From NCBI RefSeq assembly GCF_030362815.1, contig NZ_JAUCGR010000001.1, positions 1,251,471 to 1,315,470 of the forward strand: DNA of 64,000 nucleotides. The letters are read 5' to 3'. Of this stretch, positions 8,100 to 17,437 are shown piece by piece. This DNA is from Cellulomonas edaphi (GTDB taxonomy: Bacteria > Actinomycetota > Actinomycetes > Actinomycetales > Cellulomonadaceae). Positions within the stretch are counted from its first letter, which is position 1; each line of letters opens with the position of its first letter. A model generated the notes under the pieces. That model was not told the DNA's origin. It worked only from the letters and a program-made list of their open reading frames with translations, and searched no databases. The position numbers and the translations under genes were made by a program.

Positions 8100-8640
8100 C
8101 GTCGTCGGCGTCCTCGTCGAAGAGCACGGGAGCCCCGCGCGAGACGCCCCACTCGTGCACGTCGAAGCCCGAGTCCACGACGGCCTGCGCGATGGTGGCG
8201 CCGCCTTCCTCGACCACGTCGAGCACCGAGTCCAGCGTCCGGTCGCCCGCCGCCGAGCCGCGTGTCACGACGAAGCCCACGTGGAACGTCTCGACGTCGG
8301 GCTCGACGGGGGCCGCGTCGACGTCGCCCTCGTCCTCGTCGCCCCACGACATGCCGGTGAGGTCCGCGTGCAGGCCCAGCGTCGCGTGGAGCCCGTCGTA
8401 CAGCGTCGCGTTCAGAGCGCCGATCTCCGACTCGAGCGACAGGATGCGCGGGTCCTCGTCGGCCTCCTGCGCACCGAACTCGGCGCGCACGCCGACGGCC
8501 GTGTCGACGTAGGAGTGCAGCGCGGCGGCGAGGGCCTCGACCGCGGCGTGCAGCTCGGTGGCGTCGACGCCGGTGAGCGGCTCGGTGCCGTGCGTCGCGT
8601 CGTCGTGGTCGTCGTCGGTGGTGTGGGAGTGCTCGCTCAT
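8092..8640 (-). CDS. Hypothetical acidic protein between pccB and accE
   Basis: A 182-residue soluble protein I cannot assign. It opens with a His/Asp-rich disordered stretch (about residues 1-25), then has a predicted helical region (TELHAAVEALAAALHSYVDT), a middle acidic linker and a C-terminal alpha/beta-looking part (HVGFVVTRGSAAGDRTLDSV). It ends in a run of Asp and Glu. GAGGA 7 nt before ATG 8638-8640 supports the start. The gene begins 34 nt after the pccB stop and overlaps accE by 8 nt, so all three are probably one transcript. Position suggests a carboxylase-associated role, but there is no direct evidence. Confidence 0.8.
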   Translation of the reverse strand: MSEHSHTTDDDHDDATHGTEPLTGVDATELHAAVEALAAALHSYVDTAVGVRAEFGAQEADEDPRILSLESEIGALNATLYDGLHATLGLHADLTGMSWGDEDEGDVDAAPVEPDVETFHVGFVVTRGSAAGDRTLDSVLDVVEEGGATIAQAVVDSGFDVHEWGVSRGAPVLFDEDADDDE

Positions 8641-8674
8641 CGTCCGATCCTCGCAGGCATCCGGAGCAGAAGGG

Positions 8675-10267
8675 TCACAGCGGGATGTTCCCGTGCTTCT
8701 TGGGGGGCAGGGACGCGCGCTTGGTGCGCAGGAGGCGCAGCGCCTTGGTGATCTCGGCGCGCGTCGCGGACGGCGGGATGACCGCGTCCACGTAGCCGCG
8801 CTCGGCGGCATCCCACGGGTTGACGATGGCGTCCTCGTACTCCGCCGTGAGCCGCCGGCGCTCGGCCTCCACGTCGCCGCCCGCGTCCGCGACGGCCTTG
8901 AGGGCGCCGCGCTGCAGGATGTTGACGGCACCGCCGGCGCCCATGACGGCGATCTGCGCGGTGGGCCAGGCGAGGTTGACGTCGGCACCCAGCTGCTTGG
9001 AGCCCATGACGATGTACGCGCCGCCGTAGGCCTTGCGCGTGATGACGGTGACGAGCGGCACGGTGGCCTCGGCGTAGGCGTAGATGAGCTTGGCTCCGCG
9101 CCGGATGATGCCGTTCCACTCCTGGTCGGTACCGGGCAGGAAGCCGGGCACGTCCACGAACGTGAGCACCGGGATGTTGAACGCGTCGCAGGTCCGCACG
9201 AAGCGGGCGGCCTTCTCCGCGGCGTTGATGTCGAGCGTGCCGGCCATCTGCTGCGGCTGGTTCGCGACGATGCCCACCGGGTGGCCCTCGACGTGCCCGA
9301 AGCCGACCATCACGTTGCCCGCGTACAGCGGCTGGACCTCGAGCAGCACGCCGTCGTCGAGCACGGTCTCCACCACGGTCCGCATGTCGTACGGCTGGCT
9401 GTCGGAGTCCGGCACGAGCGTGTCGAGCGCCGCGTCGGTGTCCGACACCTCGAGCGAGGACTCGTGGCCGAACAGCGGCGGGTCGCTCAGGTTGTTCTGG
9501 GGCAGGTAGGCCAGCAGCGAGCGGACGTAGTCGATGGCGTCGTCCTCGTCGTGCGCCATGTAGTGCGCGACGCCCGAGCGGGTGTTGTGCGTCGAGGCAC
9601 CGCCCAGCTCCTCGAAGCCGACGTCCTCTCCCGTGACCGCCCGGATCACGTCCGGACCCGTGATGAACATGTTCGACGTGCCGTCCGCCATGACGATGAA
9701 GTCCGTGAGCGCGGGCGAGTACACGGCGCCGCCGGCGGACGGGCCCAGGATGAGGCTGATCTGGGGGATCACGCCCGAGGCGGCCACGTTGCGCCGGAAG
9801 ATCTCGGCGAACTGGGTCAGGCCCGCGACGCCCTCCTGGATGCGCGCGCCGCCGCCGTCGCTGATGCCGATGAGGGGGACGCCGGTGCGCAGGGCGAGGT
9901 CCATCACCTTGGTGATCTTCTGCCCGTGCACCTCGCCCAGCGACCCGCCGAAGACCGTGAAGTCCTGGGAGTAGATCGCCACGGGGCGGCCGTCCACCGT
10001 GCCGTGCCCGACGACGACGCCGTCGCCCGCGATGCGCTTCTTCTCGAGCCCGAAGTTCACGGACCGGTGCTTGACGAACGCGTCGATCTCCGTGAAGGAG
10101 CCCTCGTCGAGCAGCGCGTCGATGCGCTCGCGCGCGGTCTTCTTGCTGCGGGCGTGCTGCTTCTCGGCGGCGATCCGCTCGGCGGCTTCGCCGTCGCGGC
10201 CGCGGTCGGCGAGGTCCGCGAGCTTGCCTTCGGTGGTGCGGGCGGTCGAGGGGGTCGTCTGCGTCAC
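8675..10267 (-). CDS. pccB: Propionyl/acyl-CoA carboxylase carboxyltransferase (beta) subunit
   Basis: A 530-residue biotin-dependent carboxyltransferase. It moves the carboxyl group from carboxybiotin to propionyl-CoA or acetyl-CoA, making methylmalonyl- or malonyl-CoA. Crotonase-fold signatures of both halves are clear: the N-terminal oxyanion region [14 protein letters not shown] and [13 protein letters not shown], and the C-terminal [20 protein letters not shown] and [14 protein letters not shown]. Length equals AccD5/PccB of other actinobacteria. GTG 10265-10267 is the family start; its ribosome site is weak (GGACGG). It is divergent from birA, whose product biotinylates its partner subunit. 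Exact acyl-CoA preference is inferred from AccD5 similarity. Confidence 0.93.
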   Translation of the reverse strand: MTQTTPSTARTTEGKLADLADRGRDGEAAERIAAEKQHARSKKTARERIDALLDEGSFTEIDAFVKHRSVNFGLEKKRIAGDGVVVGHGTVDGRPVAIYSQDFTVFGGSLGEVHGQKITKVMDLALRTGVPLIGISDGGGARIQEGVAGLTQFAEIFRRNVAASGVIPQISLILGPSAGGAVYSPALTDFIVMADGTSNMFITGPDVIRAVTGEDVGFEELGGASTHNTRSGVAHYMAHDEDDAIDYVRSLLAYLPQNNLSDPPLFGHESSLEVSDTDAALDTLVPDSDSQPYDMRTVVETVLDDGVLLEVQPLYAGNVMVGFGHVEGHPVGIVANQPQQMAGTLDINAAEKAARFVRTCDAFNIPVLTFVDVPGFLPGTDQEWNGIIRRGAKLIYAYAEATVPLVTVITRKAYGGAYIVMGSKQLGADVNLAWPTAQIAVMGAGGAVNILQRGALKAVADAGGDVEAERRRLTAEYEDAIVNPWDAAERGYVDAVIPPSATRAEITKALRLLRTKRASLPPKKHGNIPL

Positions 10268-10390
10268 CCGTCCGAGGCTAGTTGTGCAGACCCCCCAGAA
10301 CCCTGCAGGCGGGTGACGGGTTCGCGGGTGTCGCGTCGTAGGTTTCCTCCAAGCCCTCCCTTCGCGGCACGCGGTTTGCGACGATGAGGC

Positions 10391-11257
10391 ATGGCCGACG
10401 ACGATCCCCGACGCACCCCGCTGCACGCCGACGAGCTCCGCTCCCTGCTGCTGGCGCCGGACGGACCGCTCGACCACTTCGAGGTCGTCGAGAGCACCGA
10501 GTCGACCAACGCGGACATCGTCGCGGACCTCGAGGCGGACATCGCGGCGTGGCCCGGCGTGGGGGTGCTGGTCGCCGACCATCAGACCGCGGGCCGCGGG
10601 CGCGAGGGGCGCACCTGGGAGACGCCCGCCGGGACGTCGCTCACGTGCTCGTTCGTGGTGCGCCCCCAGGTCCCCGCCGACCGGCTCGCGTGGCTGCCGC
10701 TGCTGGCCGGGCTCGGAGCCGTGAACGCCATCCGCGCGACCGCCGGGGTGCCGGCCCTGCTCAAGTGGCCCAACGACCTGCTCGTCCCGGCCGAGGACCC
10801 GCTCGAGGGCTGGGGGCCGGTCCGCAAGGTGGGCGGCATCCTGGCGCAGGCCGTCCCGACGCCCGACGGCGTGGCCGTGGTGGTGGGCATCGGGCTGAAC
10901 GTCTCGCAGACGGCCGACGAGCTGCCCGTGCCGTCCGCGACCTCGCTCGCGCTCGCGGGTGCGCAGCACGTGGACCGGGAGGCCATGCTGGTCGCCCTCG
11001 TGGCGGCGCTCGCGGAGATCGCCGACCGCTGGCGCGACGCGGACGGCGACGCGGTCGCGGCCGGCCTCGCGGGCGACGTGGCCGAGGTGTGCCGCACCCT
11101 CGGCACGCAGGTGCGGGTCAGCCTGCCCGGCGGGACCGACCTCGAGGGCGTCGCGACCGGGCTCGACGAGCTCGGTGCGCTGCTGGTCGAGGACGCGGCG
11201 GGCCAGACTCACCGGATCCTCGCGGGTGACGTGCACCACGTCCGAGACCTGGGGTGA
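10391..11257 (+). CDS. birA: Biotin--[acetyl-CoA carboxylase] ligase
   Basis: A 288-residue monofunctional biotin protein ligase. It makes biotinyl-AMP and attaches biotin to the carrier domain of the acyl-CoA carboxylase alpha subunit. It carries the biotin/AMP loop GRGREGRTW (about residues 67-75), the KWPNDLL motif and GGIL, followed by a C-terminal SH3-like domain. No N-terminal helix-turn-helix is present, so it is not a BirA-type repressor. It is transcribed away from pccB with a 123-bp shared upstream region. Its TGA overlaps the start of the adenylate cyclase gene by 4 nt, so the two are translationally coupled. Confidence 0.93.
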   Translation: MADDDPRRTPLHADELRSLLLAPDGPLDHFEVVESTESTNADIVADLEADIAAWPGVGVLVADHQTAGRGREGRTWETPAGTSLTCSFVVRPQVPADRLAWLPLLAGLGAVNAIRATAGVPALLKWPNDLLVPAEDPLEGWGPVRKVGGILAQAVPTPDGVAVVVGIGLNVSQTADELPVPSATSLALAGAQHVDREAMLVALVAALAEIADRWRDADGDAVAAGLAGDVAEVCRTLGTQVRVSLPGGTDLEGVATGLDELGALLVEDAAGQTHRILAGDVHHVRDLG

Positions 11258-12390
11258 ACTACCCTCGACGCGTGCCCGACGACCGCGCGACGACCCCCCG
11301 CGACGACGCGACCGCCGCATCCGCGGACCCCGATGCTGCGGAGCGCGCGGCCGTCGACTCGACGGTCGAGGAGATCGACGCCGCCCTGCTCGGCGGCCCC
11401 CGCACGCACAGCGCGCAGGACCTGGCCGACCGGGCCGGCATCGGGCTCGACATCGTGCGTGGGTTCTGGAGCACGCTCGGGCTGCCGCACGCCGACGCCG
11501 ACGACGACGTGTACACCGAGCGCGACGCCGAGGCCGTGGACCGCGCGGTCTCGCTGGTGCGCGACAACGGCCTGGACCTGCGGACCGTCATCACGCTGAC
11601 GCGCGCGCTGGGCCACACCTCCGACCGCCTCGCCCTGTGGCAGGTCGAGGCCCTCGTCGAGGACATGTCGACGCGGTACGAGCTCGACGACGCGACGGCC
11701 CGCCTGCTGGTGCTCGACCGCCTCGCCGAGCTCGCTCCCGTGCTGGAGGCGCAGCTGCTGCACTCCTACCGCCGCCAGCTCGCCGCGATCGCGGGCCGCT
11801 ACGCCGCCGAGTTCGCCGAGCTGGGGGACCCCGGTCCCGATCGCACGGCGCTCCCGCTCGCCCGCGCGGTCGGGTTCGCGGACATGGTCTCGTTCACGCG
11901 CCGGACCGCCGGCCTGGGGTCCACCGACCTGTCGCAGTTCGTGCAACGGTTCGAGGCGGCGGCGCGCGACGTGGTCACGGCCGCGGGCGGTCGCGTGGTC
12001 AAGACGATCGGCGACGCCGTGCTGTTCGTGGCGGACGACGCGTCGACCGGCGCGCGGGTCGCGCTCGGCCTGGCCGACGCCCTCGGGCGCGAGCTCGACT
12101 CGGACGCGGCACGCCTGGCCGGCCTGGCCGACGGCGCTCGCGGGGTCACCCCCGTGCGCGTCGGGCTGGTGTGGGGCCGGATCCTGTCGCGGTTCGGCGA
12201 CGTGTTCGGGCCCACGGTCAACCTCGCGGCGCGGCTCACCGACATCGCCGAGCCCAGCACGGTGCTCGTCGACACGGAGACCGCGCGCGTGCTCGCCACG
12301 GACCCGGGCCTGGTGCTCGAGCCGCTCGACCCCGTCGAGCTGCACGGGCTGGGCCCGGTCCAGCCGGTCAGGCTGCGCGCCGCCGTCTAG
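11254..12390 (+). CDS. Class III adenylate cyclase with N-terminal regulatory domain
   Basis: A 378-residue soluble nucleotidyl cyclase making cAMP from ATP. The N-terminal part (about residues 40-190) is helical and resembles the adenylate-cyclase regulatory domain of Rv1264/Rv2212-type enzymes. The catalytic domain (about 200-375) holds the expected key residues: metal-binding Asp in [10 protein letters not shown] and IGDAVLF, the purine-specifying Lys in VVKTIGDA and Asp in GDVFGPTVN, and the Asn/Arg pair in NLAARL. It therefore looks active. GTG 11254 overlaps the birA stop; GTG 11272 is an alternative. A perfect CRP-type site at 34170 suggests a cAMP-responsive regulator exists in this genome. 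Confidence 0.88.
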   Translation: MNYPRRVPDDRATTPRDDATAASADPDAAERAAVDSTVEEIDAALLGGPRTHSAQDLADRAGIGLDIVRGFWSTLGLPHADADDDVYTERDAEAVDRAVSLVRDNGLDLRTVITLTRALGHTSDRLALWQVEALVEDMSTRYELDDATARLLVLDRLAELAPVLEAQLLHSYRRQLAAIAGRYAAEFAELGDPGPDRTALPLARAVGFADMVSFTRRTAGLGSTDLSQFVQRFEAAARDVVTAAGGRVVKTIGDAVLFVADDASTGARVALGLADALGRELDSDAARLAGLADGARGVTPVRVGLVWGRILSRFGDVFGPTVNLAARLTDIAEPSTVLVDTETARVLATDPGLVLEPLDPVELHGLGPVQPVRLRAAV

Positions 12391-12554
12391 CGGTCGCGCG
12401 CGGGAAGCAGGTCGCGCGCGGGCAGCAGGATCCGCGGCAGATGAACGCCCGCCCGACGCCGCGAGAACATCCCGGAGAGGTCTGGCGCTGCGGCACCCGA
12501 CCTGCGTAGGTTCTGGACATATCGCCCGGGACGACCGCGTAGATCGGATCGCAC

Positions 12555-13283
12555 ATGGCCAAGCCCACGATCGTCCTGGTGCACGGCGCCTGGGCCGACG
12601 GCTCGAGCTGGGACGCCGTGGCGTCCGAGCTGCAGGCTCAGGACTTCACGGTGCTCACGCCGCCGAACCTGCTGCACGGCGTGGCGGGCGACGCGGCGTA
12701 CGTGTCGTCGTTCGTCGCGCAGCGCACGACCGGCCCGGTCGTGCTCGTCGGGCACTCCTACGGCGGCTTCGTCATCACGAACGCCGCGGCCGCCGGGGGC
12801 GACGTGCGGGCTCTCGTCTACGTGGACGCGTTCATCCCCGACGAGGGCGAGAGCGTCTTCCAGATCCTCGGCGGCTCGGGCTCGGCGCTCGACGTGCCCG
12901 ACCCGACCACCGTGCTGGACATCGTCGGCTACCCGGGCGCGCCGGAGGGGGACGCGGAGGCGTTCCTCAAGGCCTCGACCGTGCACGACGCGTTCGCCCA
13001 GGACCTGCCCGAGGCGGCCCGCTGGCTCATCCATGCGAGCCAGCGCCCGATCAGCCTCGGCGCGAACACGGCCCCGTCCGGACCCCCGGCCTGGCGGTCG
13101 ATCCCCAGCTGGGCGGTCGTCGGGACGCAGGACAAGGTCATCACGCCGGAGACCCAGCGCTCGATGGCCGAGCGCGCGGATGCGACCATCACCGAGGTGG
13201 CCGCCTCGCACGTGTCGCTGGTGTCGCAGCCCACGAGCTCGATCGAGGCGATCCTCGCCGCGGCCGCCTCGCTCGGGGACTGA
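12555..13283 (+). CDS. Alpha/beta hydrolase
   Basis: A 242-residue alpha/beta-fold hydrolase of the EstC/salicylate-esterase-like group. The oxyanion motif VLVHGAWADGSSW is at residues 7-19. The nucleophile elbow GHSYGG is near residue 71. The acid is probably Asp of VVGTQDKVI and the base His of AASHVSL near the C-terminus, so the triad is complete. No signal peptide is visible. It starts at ATG 12555 after a 164-nt gap following the cyclase, so it probably has its own promoter. It converges with the SRAP gene, leaving 9 nt between stops. The substrate is unknown. Confidence 0.88.
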   Translation: MAKPTIVLVHGAWADGSSWDAVASELQAQDFTVLTPPNLLHGVAGDAAYVSSFVAQRTTGPVVLVGHSYGGFVITNAAAAGGDVRALVYVDAFIPDEGESVFQILGGSGSALDVPDPTTVLDIVGYPGAPEGDAEAFLKASTVHDAFAQDLPEAARWLIHASQRPISLGANTAPSGPPAWRSIPSWAVVGTQDKVITPETQRSMAERADATITEVAASHVSLVSQPTSSIEAILAAAASLGD

Positions 13284-13292
13284 CCGCGGGCT

Positions 13293-14012
13293 TCATTCCG
13301 AGAGGGCGGGCTCGATCAGCTCCGGGCCGTTGTGGCGCACGTTGCCCACGGCCGGACCCACCTCGGTGGGGACGAGGTGGGGCTCGGGGACCGACGCGAG
13401 CAGGTGCTGCAGCCGCTCGGTGGGGACCGGGGTGGGATCAAGCCAGTCGTCCCACAGGTGCGCGGGAAGTACGAGCGGTGACCGGTCGTGGATGTGGCCG
13501 AGGGTGTCGGTCGCCGACGTCGTGACGACCGTGACCGACCACAGCCACCGCGCCGGGTCGTCCGGGTCGCGGAGCGGGTCCGGCCACAGCTCGTACAGGC
13601 CGGCCGCGGCGAGCGGGCGGCGGTCGGGGGAGGTCAGGTAGTACGGCGTCTTGCCATCCGGGCCCTTCTGCCACTCGAAGTAGCCGTCCATCGGGACGAT
13701 CGCGCGCCGCCGTGCCGCCGCCGAGCGGAACGAGGGCTTCTCCGTCAGGGACTCGACTCGTGCGTTGATGAGCCTGGCTCCTCCCGAGGGGTCCTTGGCC
13801 CAGGACGGCACCAGGCCCCACCGGGCCACCCGCAGCTGCCGCGTGCTCTCACCGCTGTCCGCGTCCGCCCGCTCGACGACGATCCGCACCCCGTCCGTGG
13901 GTGCGACGTTCCATGAAGGGGGCAGAAGCCGCACGTCGTCGGCGACGGTCGCGATGGCGAACTCGTCGGCCAGGGCCTGGTCCTCTCGGAAGGAGGCGTA
14001 TCGACCGCACAT
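13293..14012 (-). CDS. SRAP domain protein (YedK/HMCES-like abasic-site DNA-protein crosslinker)
   Basis: A 239-residue SOS-response-associated peptidase (SRAP) protein. Family members crosslink their N-terminal cysteine to abasic sites in single-stranded DNA, protecting them. The ATG at 14010-14012 is chosen because it gives MCGRYA, exposing the catalytic Cys2 after Met removal; an earlier start would block it. Other active-site residues are present: Asn in INARVESL, Glu in MDGYFEWQ, and His in the IHDRSPLVLPAH region. No SOS box was seen upstream. It is divergent from the exporter gene and convergent with the hydrolase. It joins a local set of DNA-repair genes (glycosylase, DUF222/HNH, nucS). 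Confidence 0.92.
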   Translation of the reverse strand: MCGRYASFREDQALADEFAIATVADDVRLLPPSWNVAPTDGVRIVVERADADSGESTRQLRVARWGLVPSWAKDPSGGARLINARVESLTEKPSFRSAAARRRAIVPMDGYFEWQKGPDGKTPYYLTSPDRRPLAAAGLYELWPDPLRDPDDPARWLWSVTVVTTSATDTLGHIHDRSPLVLPAHLWDDWLDPTPVPTERLQHLLASVPEPHLVPTEVGPAVGNVRHNGPELIEPALSE

Positions 14013-14098
14013 GTCGCCCAGCGTCGCACGGCCCGCCCACACGGCGCACGGCTGTGGCGAACGTCAAGTCGAAACGATTCGTCCTGAGGCGTGGACGA

Positions 14099-15388
14099 GT
14101 GTCACCATGGACGGCGATGACTGCCGACACCTTCGCCCGACGCGCCGGGACCGACCCCGAGACGCCCTCGACGACGGCGCAGCGGACGCAGTTCCGGCCG
14201 AACGCGAAGTACGTGCTGCTGCTCGGCATGATGTGCGCGCTGCCGGCGATCTCCAACGACATCTACCTGCCCTCGCTGCCCGACGTCGCGCGGGACCTGC
14301 ACACGTCGGCCACCGCCGCGCAGCTGACGATGACCGCGATGATGGTGGGGGGCGCGATCGGGCAGCTCGTCATCGGACCGCTCTCCGACCGCTTCGGCCG
14401 TCGGCGACCCGTGCTGATCGGCGTCTCTCTGCACGTCGTGACGTCCATGCTCTGCGCGATCGCTCCCGCGATCGGCACGCTCATCGGGCTGCGCGTGGCC
14501 CAGGGGTTCTTCAACGCCGCGGCGACGGTCGTGGCCATGGCCGTGATCCGCGACCGCTTCGTCGGCGCCGACGCCTCCGGCCTGATCTCGCGGCTCATGC
14601 TCGTGATCGGGATCGCGCCGCTGTTCGCCCCGTCCGTGGGTGGCGCCATCGCCGGCCAGTGGGGGTGGCGCTCGGTGTTCGCGGCCCTCGGCGTCTTCGG
14701 CGTCGTGCTCTGGGTCGTCGTGTGGCGCCGCCTGCCCGAGACGCTGCCCGCCCACCGGCGCCGTCAGGGCGGCCTGCGCACCGCGGCACGCGGCTACGCG
14801 ACCCTGCTGCGCGACCGGCACTTCGTCGCGCTCGCCCTCATGCCCGGCCTGAGCACGGCGATCCTGATGAGCTACGTCGTGGGCTCGCCGTTCGTGCTCA
14901 TGGAGGGCTACGGCCTGACGTCGCACCAGTTCGCGATGCTGTTCGCGATCAACGGGATCGGTCTGGTGGGTGGCGCGCAGGTCAACGCGATGCTGGTCAA
15001 GCGCGTCGCACCGATCCGCATCGTGCGCGTGGTGCTGCCCGTCTCGCTCGCGCTCACCCTCGGCCTGCTGGTGCTCGCCCTCACCGGCGCCGGAGGGCTC
15101 GCCGCGCTGCTGGTCACCTTGTGGCTCATCCTTGCGATGGTGAACTTCGCCCCGCCGAACGCCTCGGCGATCGCGCTGTCCCGACATGGCGAGATCGCCG
15201 GGACCGCGGCGGCGTTCATCGGGGCGACGGGTGCGGCCATCGGCGGCCTGATCAGCCCGCTGAGCAGCCTCCTGGGCGGCGACGCGCTCGCGATGGCGGT
15301 GGTCATGGTCGGCTCGGCCACGGCTGCGCTGCTGGTGCTCGCGCTGGCCACGCCGGCCTACCGTCGCGGCGGGGCCTGGACGGGCTGA
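14099..15388 (+). CDS. Bcr/CflA-family drug efflux MFS transporter
   Basis: A 429-residue major facilitator with about 12 membrane segments. The DHA1 signature D-R-F-G-R-R-R-P follows segment 2 ([16 protein letters not shown]), and [15 protein letters not shown] is typical of Bcr/CflA exporters such as CmlA. It pumps hydrophobic drugs out using the proton gradient. GTG 14099 is preferred because GAGG lies 9 nt upstream; ATG 14117 is possible. The 3' end overlaps the convergent chloramphenicol phosphotransferase gene by 31 nt. Chloramphenicol-type phenicols are a reasonable substrate guess from that neighbour, but substrate cannot be read from sequence. Confidence 0.88.
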   Translation: MSPWTAMTADTFARRAGTDPETPSTTAQRTQFRPNAKYVLLLGMMCALPAISNDIYLPSLPDVARDLHTSATAAQLTMTAMMVGGAIGQLVIGPLSDRFGRRRPVLIGVSLHVVTSMLCAIAPAIGTLIGLRVAQGFFNAAATVVAMAVIRDRFVGADASGLISRLMLVIGIAPLFAPSVGGAIAGQWGWRSVFAALGVFGVVLWVVVWRRLPETLPAHRRRQGGLRTAARGYATLLRDRHFVALALMPGLSTAILMSYVVGSPFVLMEGYGLTSHQFAMLFAINGIGLVGGAQVNAMLVKRVAPIRIVRVVLPVSLALTLGLLVLALTGAGGLAALLVTLWLILAMVNFAPPNASAIALSRHGEIAGTAAAFIGATGAAIGGLISPLSSLLGGDALAMAVVMVGSATAALLVLALATPAYRRGGAWTG

Positions 15389-15918
15389 TCGAGGCGCGCG
15401 GCGATCGCCCGCGCGCACGCGAGCGCCTCCTCGTGCGTGGTGTCGACCTCGACGTCGTAGCGCACGCCCCGGTGGACCGCGTCCGCCTGGGCGGCGGCCA
15501 TCCCGACGGCCCGGTCCCCGCGCGCCAGCTCGCGTGCCGCGGCGACCGTCGCGTCGCACCGGACGCCGACCCACAGCACGTCCAGCCCCTGCAGCGCCTC
15601 GGCCCAGCGTCCCTGGGACTGCGACCCGCCGAGGAACACGTCGTCGACCACCACGTGCGCCCCGGCGGCGGCCATCGCCGCGACCCCGCGCATCCAGGCC
15701 GCCTCGAGCTCGCGGAAGCCGGATCCGATGCCCACGCCGCCGTCCGCGTCGAACGTGATCCCCGCGTCCGAGTCCCGCATGGACGCGGGCAGCGCATCGA
15801 CGAAGGCGTCGACCGCCGCCGCCACCCACGGGTCGGGCAGGATCGCCTGCAGGCAGCGCAGGATCCCGGACTTGCCCGCGCTCGAGCCTCCGTTGAGCAC
15901 GATCACCTGTGTCGACAC
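15358..15918 (-). CDS. cpt: Chloramphenicol 3-O-phosphotransferase
   Basis: A 186-residue P-loop kinase resembling the Streptomyces venezuelae self-resistance enzyme CPT along its whole length. Recognisable blocks are [12 protein letters not shown] (Walker A, residues 8-19), catalytic Asp37, [35 protein letters not shown] and [14 protein letters not shown] phosphorylates the 3-hydroxyl of chloramphenicol and inactivates it. The match extends well beyond the P-loop, so the call is stronger than for generic AAA kinases. The 3' end overlaps the convergent exporter gene. The aminotransferase gene lies 52 nt upstream on the same strand, so they may be cotranscribed. No chloramphenicol biosynthesis genes are visible. 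Confidence 0.87.
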   Translation of the reverse strand: MSTQVIVLNGGSSAGKSGILRCLQAILPDPWVAAAVDAFVDALPASMRDSDAGITFDADGGVGIGSGFRELEAAWMRGVAAMAAAGAHVVVDDVFLGGSQSQGRWAEALQGLDVLWVGVRCDATVAAARELARGDRAVGMAAAQADAVHRGVRYDVEVDTTHEEALACARAIAARLDQPVQAPPRR

Positions 15919-15970
15919 GAGGGCACCCTAGAGCCGGCCGGGTGCGCGACGAAGGGGATTCGCGAGCGTC

Positions 15971-17194
15971 TCAGCGACGCAGGGCAGCCAGCCGCTCGAC
16001 GGCCTCGAGCAGCACCGGCTCGCGCTTGACGAACGTGAACCGCACCCACGACCGCAGAGCCCGGTCCGCCGCCGAGCCCTCGTGCGTGAAGGCCGTCACG
16101 GGCACGCCCACCACACCGGCGAGCGCGGGGAGCTCACGGCACAGCGCCGCCCCGTCGGCGTACCCGAGACCCGCGGCGTCGGCCAGCACGAAGTACGTGC
16201 CCTGCGGCCGGACCACCTCGAACCCCGCGGCCGTCAGCCCGTCGCACAGCAGGTCGCGCCGCGCCGTGAGCGAGGCGGCGAGCTCGTCGACCCAGGCGGC
16301 GACGCCCGGGTCGGTGAGCGCGAACGCGACGGCCGGCTGGAACGGCGCGCCCGAGACGTAGGTGAGGAACTGCTTGACCGTCCGCACGGCGGTCACCAGG
16401 TGCTCCGGGCCGGTGACCCAGCCGATCTTCCAGCCGGTGAACGACAGGGTCTTGCCGGCCGACGACACCGTGAGCGTGCGGGCGGCCATGCCCGGCAGGG
16501 TCGCGATCGGCACGTGCTCGGGCCGTCCGGCGGGACCGATGAGCGTCAGGTGCTCGTACACCTCGTCGGTCAGCACAAGGGCGTCGTGCTGCTGCGCAAG
16601 GTCGGCCACCAGGGCCAGCTCCGCGCGCGTGAGCACGGTGCCGGTGGGGTTGTGCGGCGTGTTGAGCAGCACGATGCGCGTCCGGTCGGTGAATGCCGAG
16701 CGCAGCGCGGCCTCGTCGACCCGGAAACCGTCCGGGGTCGCGCGCAGCGCCGCCGTGGTGTGCGTCGCCCCGGACATCGCGATCACCGCGGCGTAGGAGT
16801 CGTAGAACGGCTCGAGCGTGAGCACCTCGTCGCCCGGCCCGGCGAGCGCAAGCACCGCGGAGGCCAGGGCCTCGGTGGCGCCCGTGGTGACCAGCACCTC
16901 GCGGTCGGGATCCAGCTCCATACCGTAGTGCCGGCGCTGGTGCGCCGCGACGGCCGCGCGCAGCGCGGGGATGCCCGGGCCCGGCGGGTACTGGTTGGCA
17001 CCGTGCGCGATCGCCTCCGCCGCCGCGCGGGCCACCGACTGCGGCCCGTCGACGTCGGGGAAGCCCTGGCCCAGGTTGATCGCGCCGGTCCGAGCGGCCA
17101 GCGCACTCATCTCGGCGAACACGGTGGCGCGCACGGAGCCGTCCGTCCCGAGCAGGCCCGTGGCAGCGGCGACGTCACGCCAGCGAGAGGTCAT
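15971..17194 (-). CDS. PLP-dependent aminotransferase (DapC/kynurenine aminotransferase-like)
   Basis: A 407-residue fold-type I class I/II aminotransferase. The N-terminal INLGQGFPDVDGPQ, the NTPHNPTG substrate motif (about residues 178-185), LTDEVYEHL, and the PLP lysine K248 in SSAGKTLSFTGWKIGW are all present, with the Arg of WVRFTFVK near the end. This subgroup includes N-succinyldiaminopimelate transaminase DapC and glutamine/kynurenine transaminases. DapC is plausible, since lysA is in the window, but specificity is not resolvable here. ATG 17192-17194 has a weak ribosome site. A possible 38-residue membrane peptide is encoded 24 nt upstream, and cpt follows. Confidence 0.87.
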   Translation of the reverse strand: MTSRWRDVAAATGLLGTDGSVRATVFAEMSALAARTGAINLGQGFPDVDGPQSVARAAAEAIAHGANQYPPGPGIPALRAAVAAHQRRHYGMELDPDREVLVTTGATEALASAVLALAGPGDEVLTLEPFYDSYAAVIAMSGATHTTAALRATPDGFRVDEAALRSAFTDRTRIVLLNTPHNPTGTVLTRAELALVADLAQQHDALVLTDEVYEHLTLIGPAGRPEHVPIATLPGMAARTLTVSSAGKTLSFTGWKIGWVTGPEHLVTAVRTVKQFLTYVSGAPFQPAVAFALTDPGVAAWVDELAASLTARRDLLCDGLTAAGFEVVRPQGTYFVLADAAGLGYADGAALCRELPALAGVVGVPVTAFTHEGSAADRALRSWVRFTFVKREPVLLEAVERLAALRR

Positions 17195-17218
17195 GCGGGA
17201 CAGGCTAGGGCGTGGGGG

Positions 17219-17335
17219 TCAGTACATCCCCGTGGCCGCGGCCAGGCCGGCGACGACGATCAGGCCGACGGAGAGGAACGCGCTCACGACCCACCACTCG
17301 GGGTGGTGGTGACGGGTCTCTCGGCGGCTGGCCAT
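17219..17335 (-). CDS. Putative 38-residue single-pass membrane protein
   Basis: A short open frame encodes 38 residues: a basic/His-rich head (MASRRETRHHHPEWW) and one hydrophobic helix of about 20 residues ending at Met-Tyr. The head-plus-helix layout fits an N-in membrane micropeptide. The start ATG at 17333-17335 has AAGG only 1-2 nt away, so the ribosome site is poorly spaced. It lies 24 nt upstream of the aminotransferase gene on the same strand. No family is recognised. The composition is convincing, but the length keeps confidence moderate. Confidence 0.45.
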   Translation of the reverse strand: MASRRETRHHHPEWWVVSAFLSVGLIVVAGLAAATGMY

Positions 17336-17437
17336 ACCTTCAAGATCGGCACGGCCGGCGCCTGGTACAACATCCCGCGCCGACGAGTCGCGAATTCACC
17401 CGTTCGGCGTGCAAGAACCGGCGAACGAGCGACCGCG

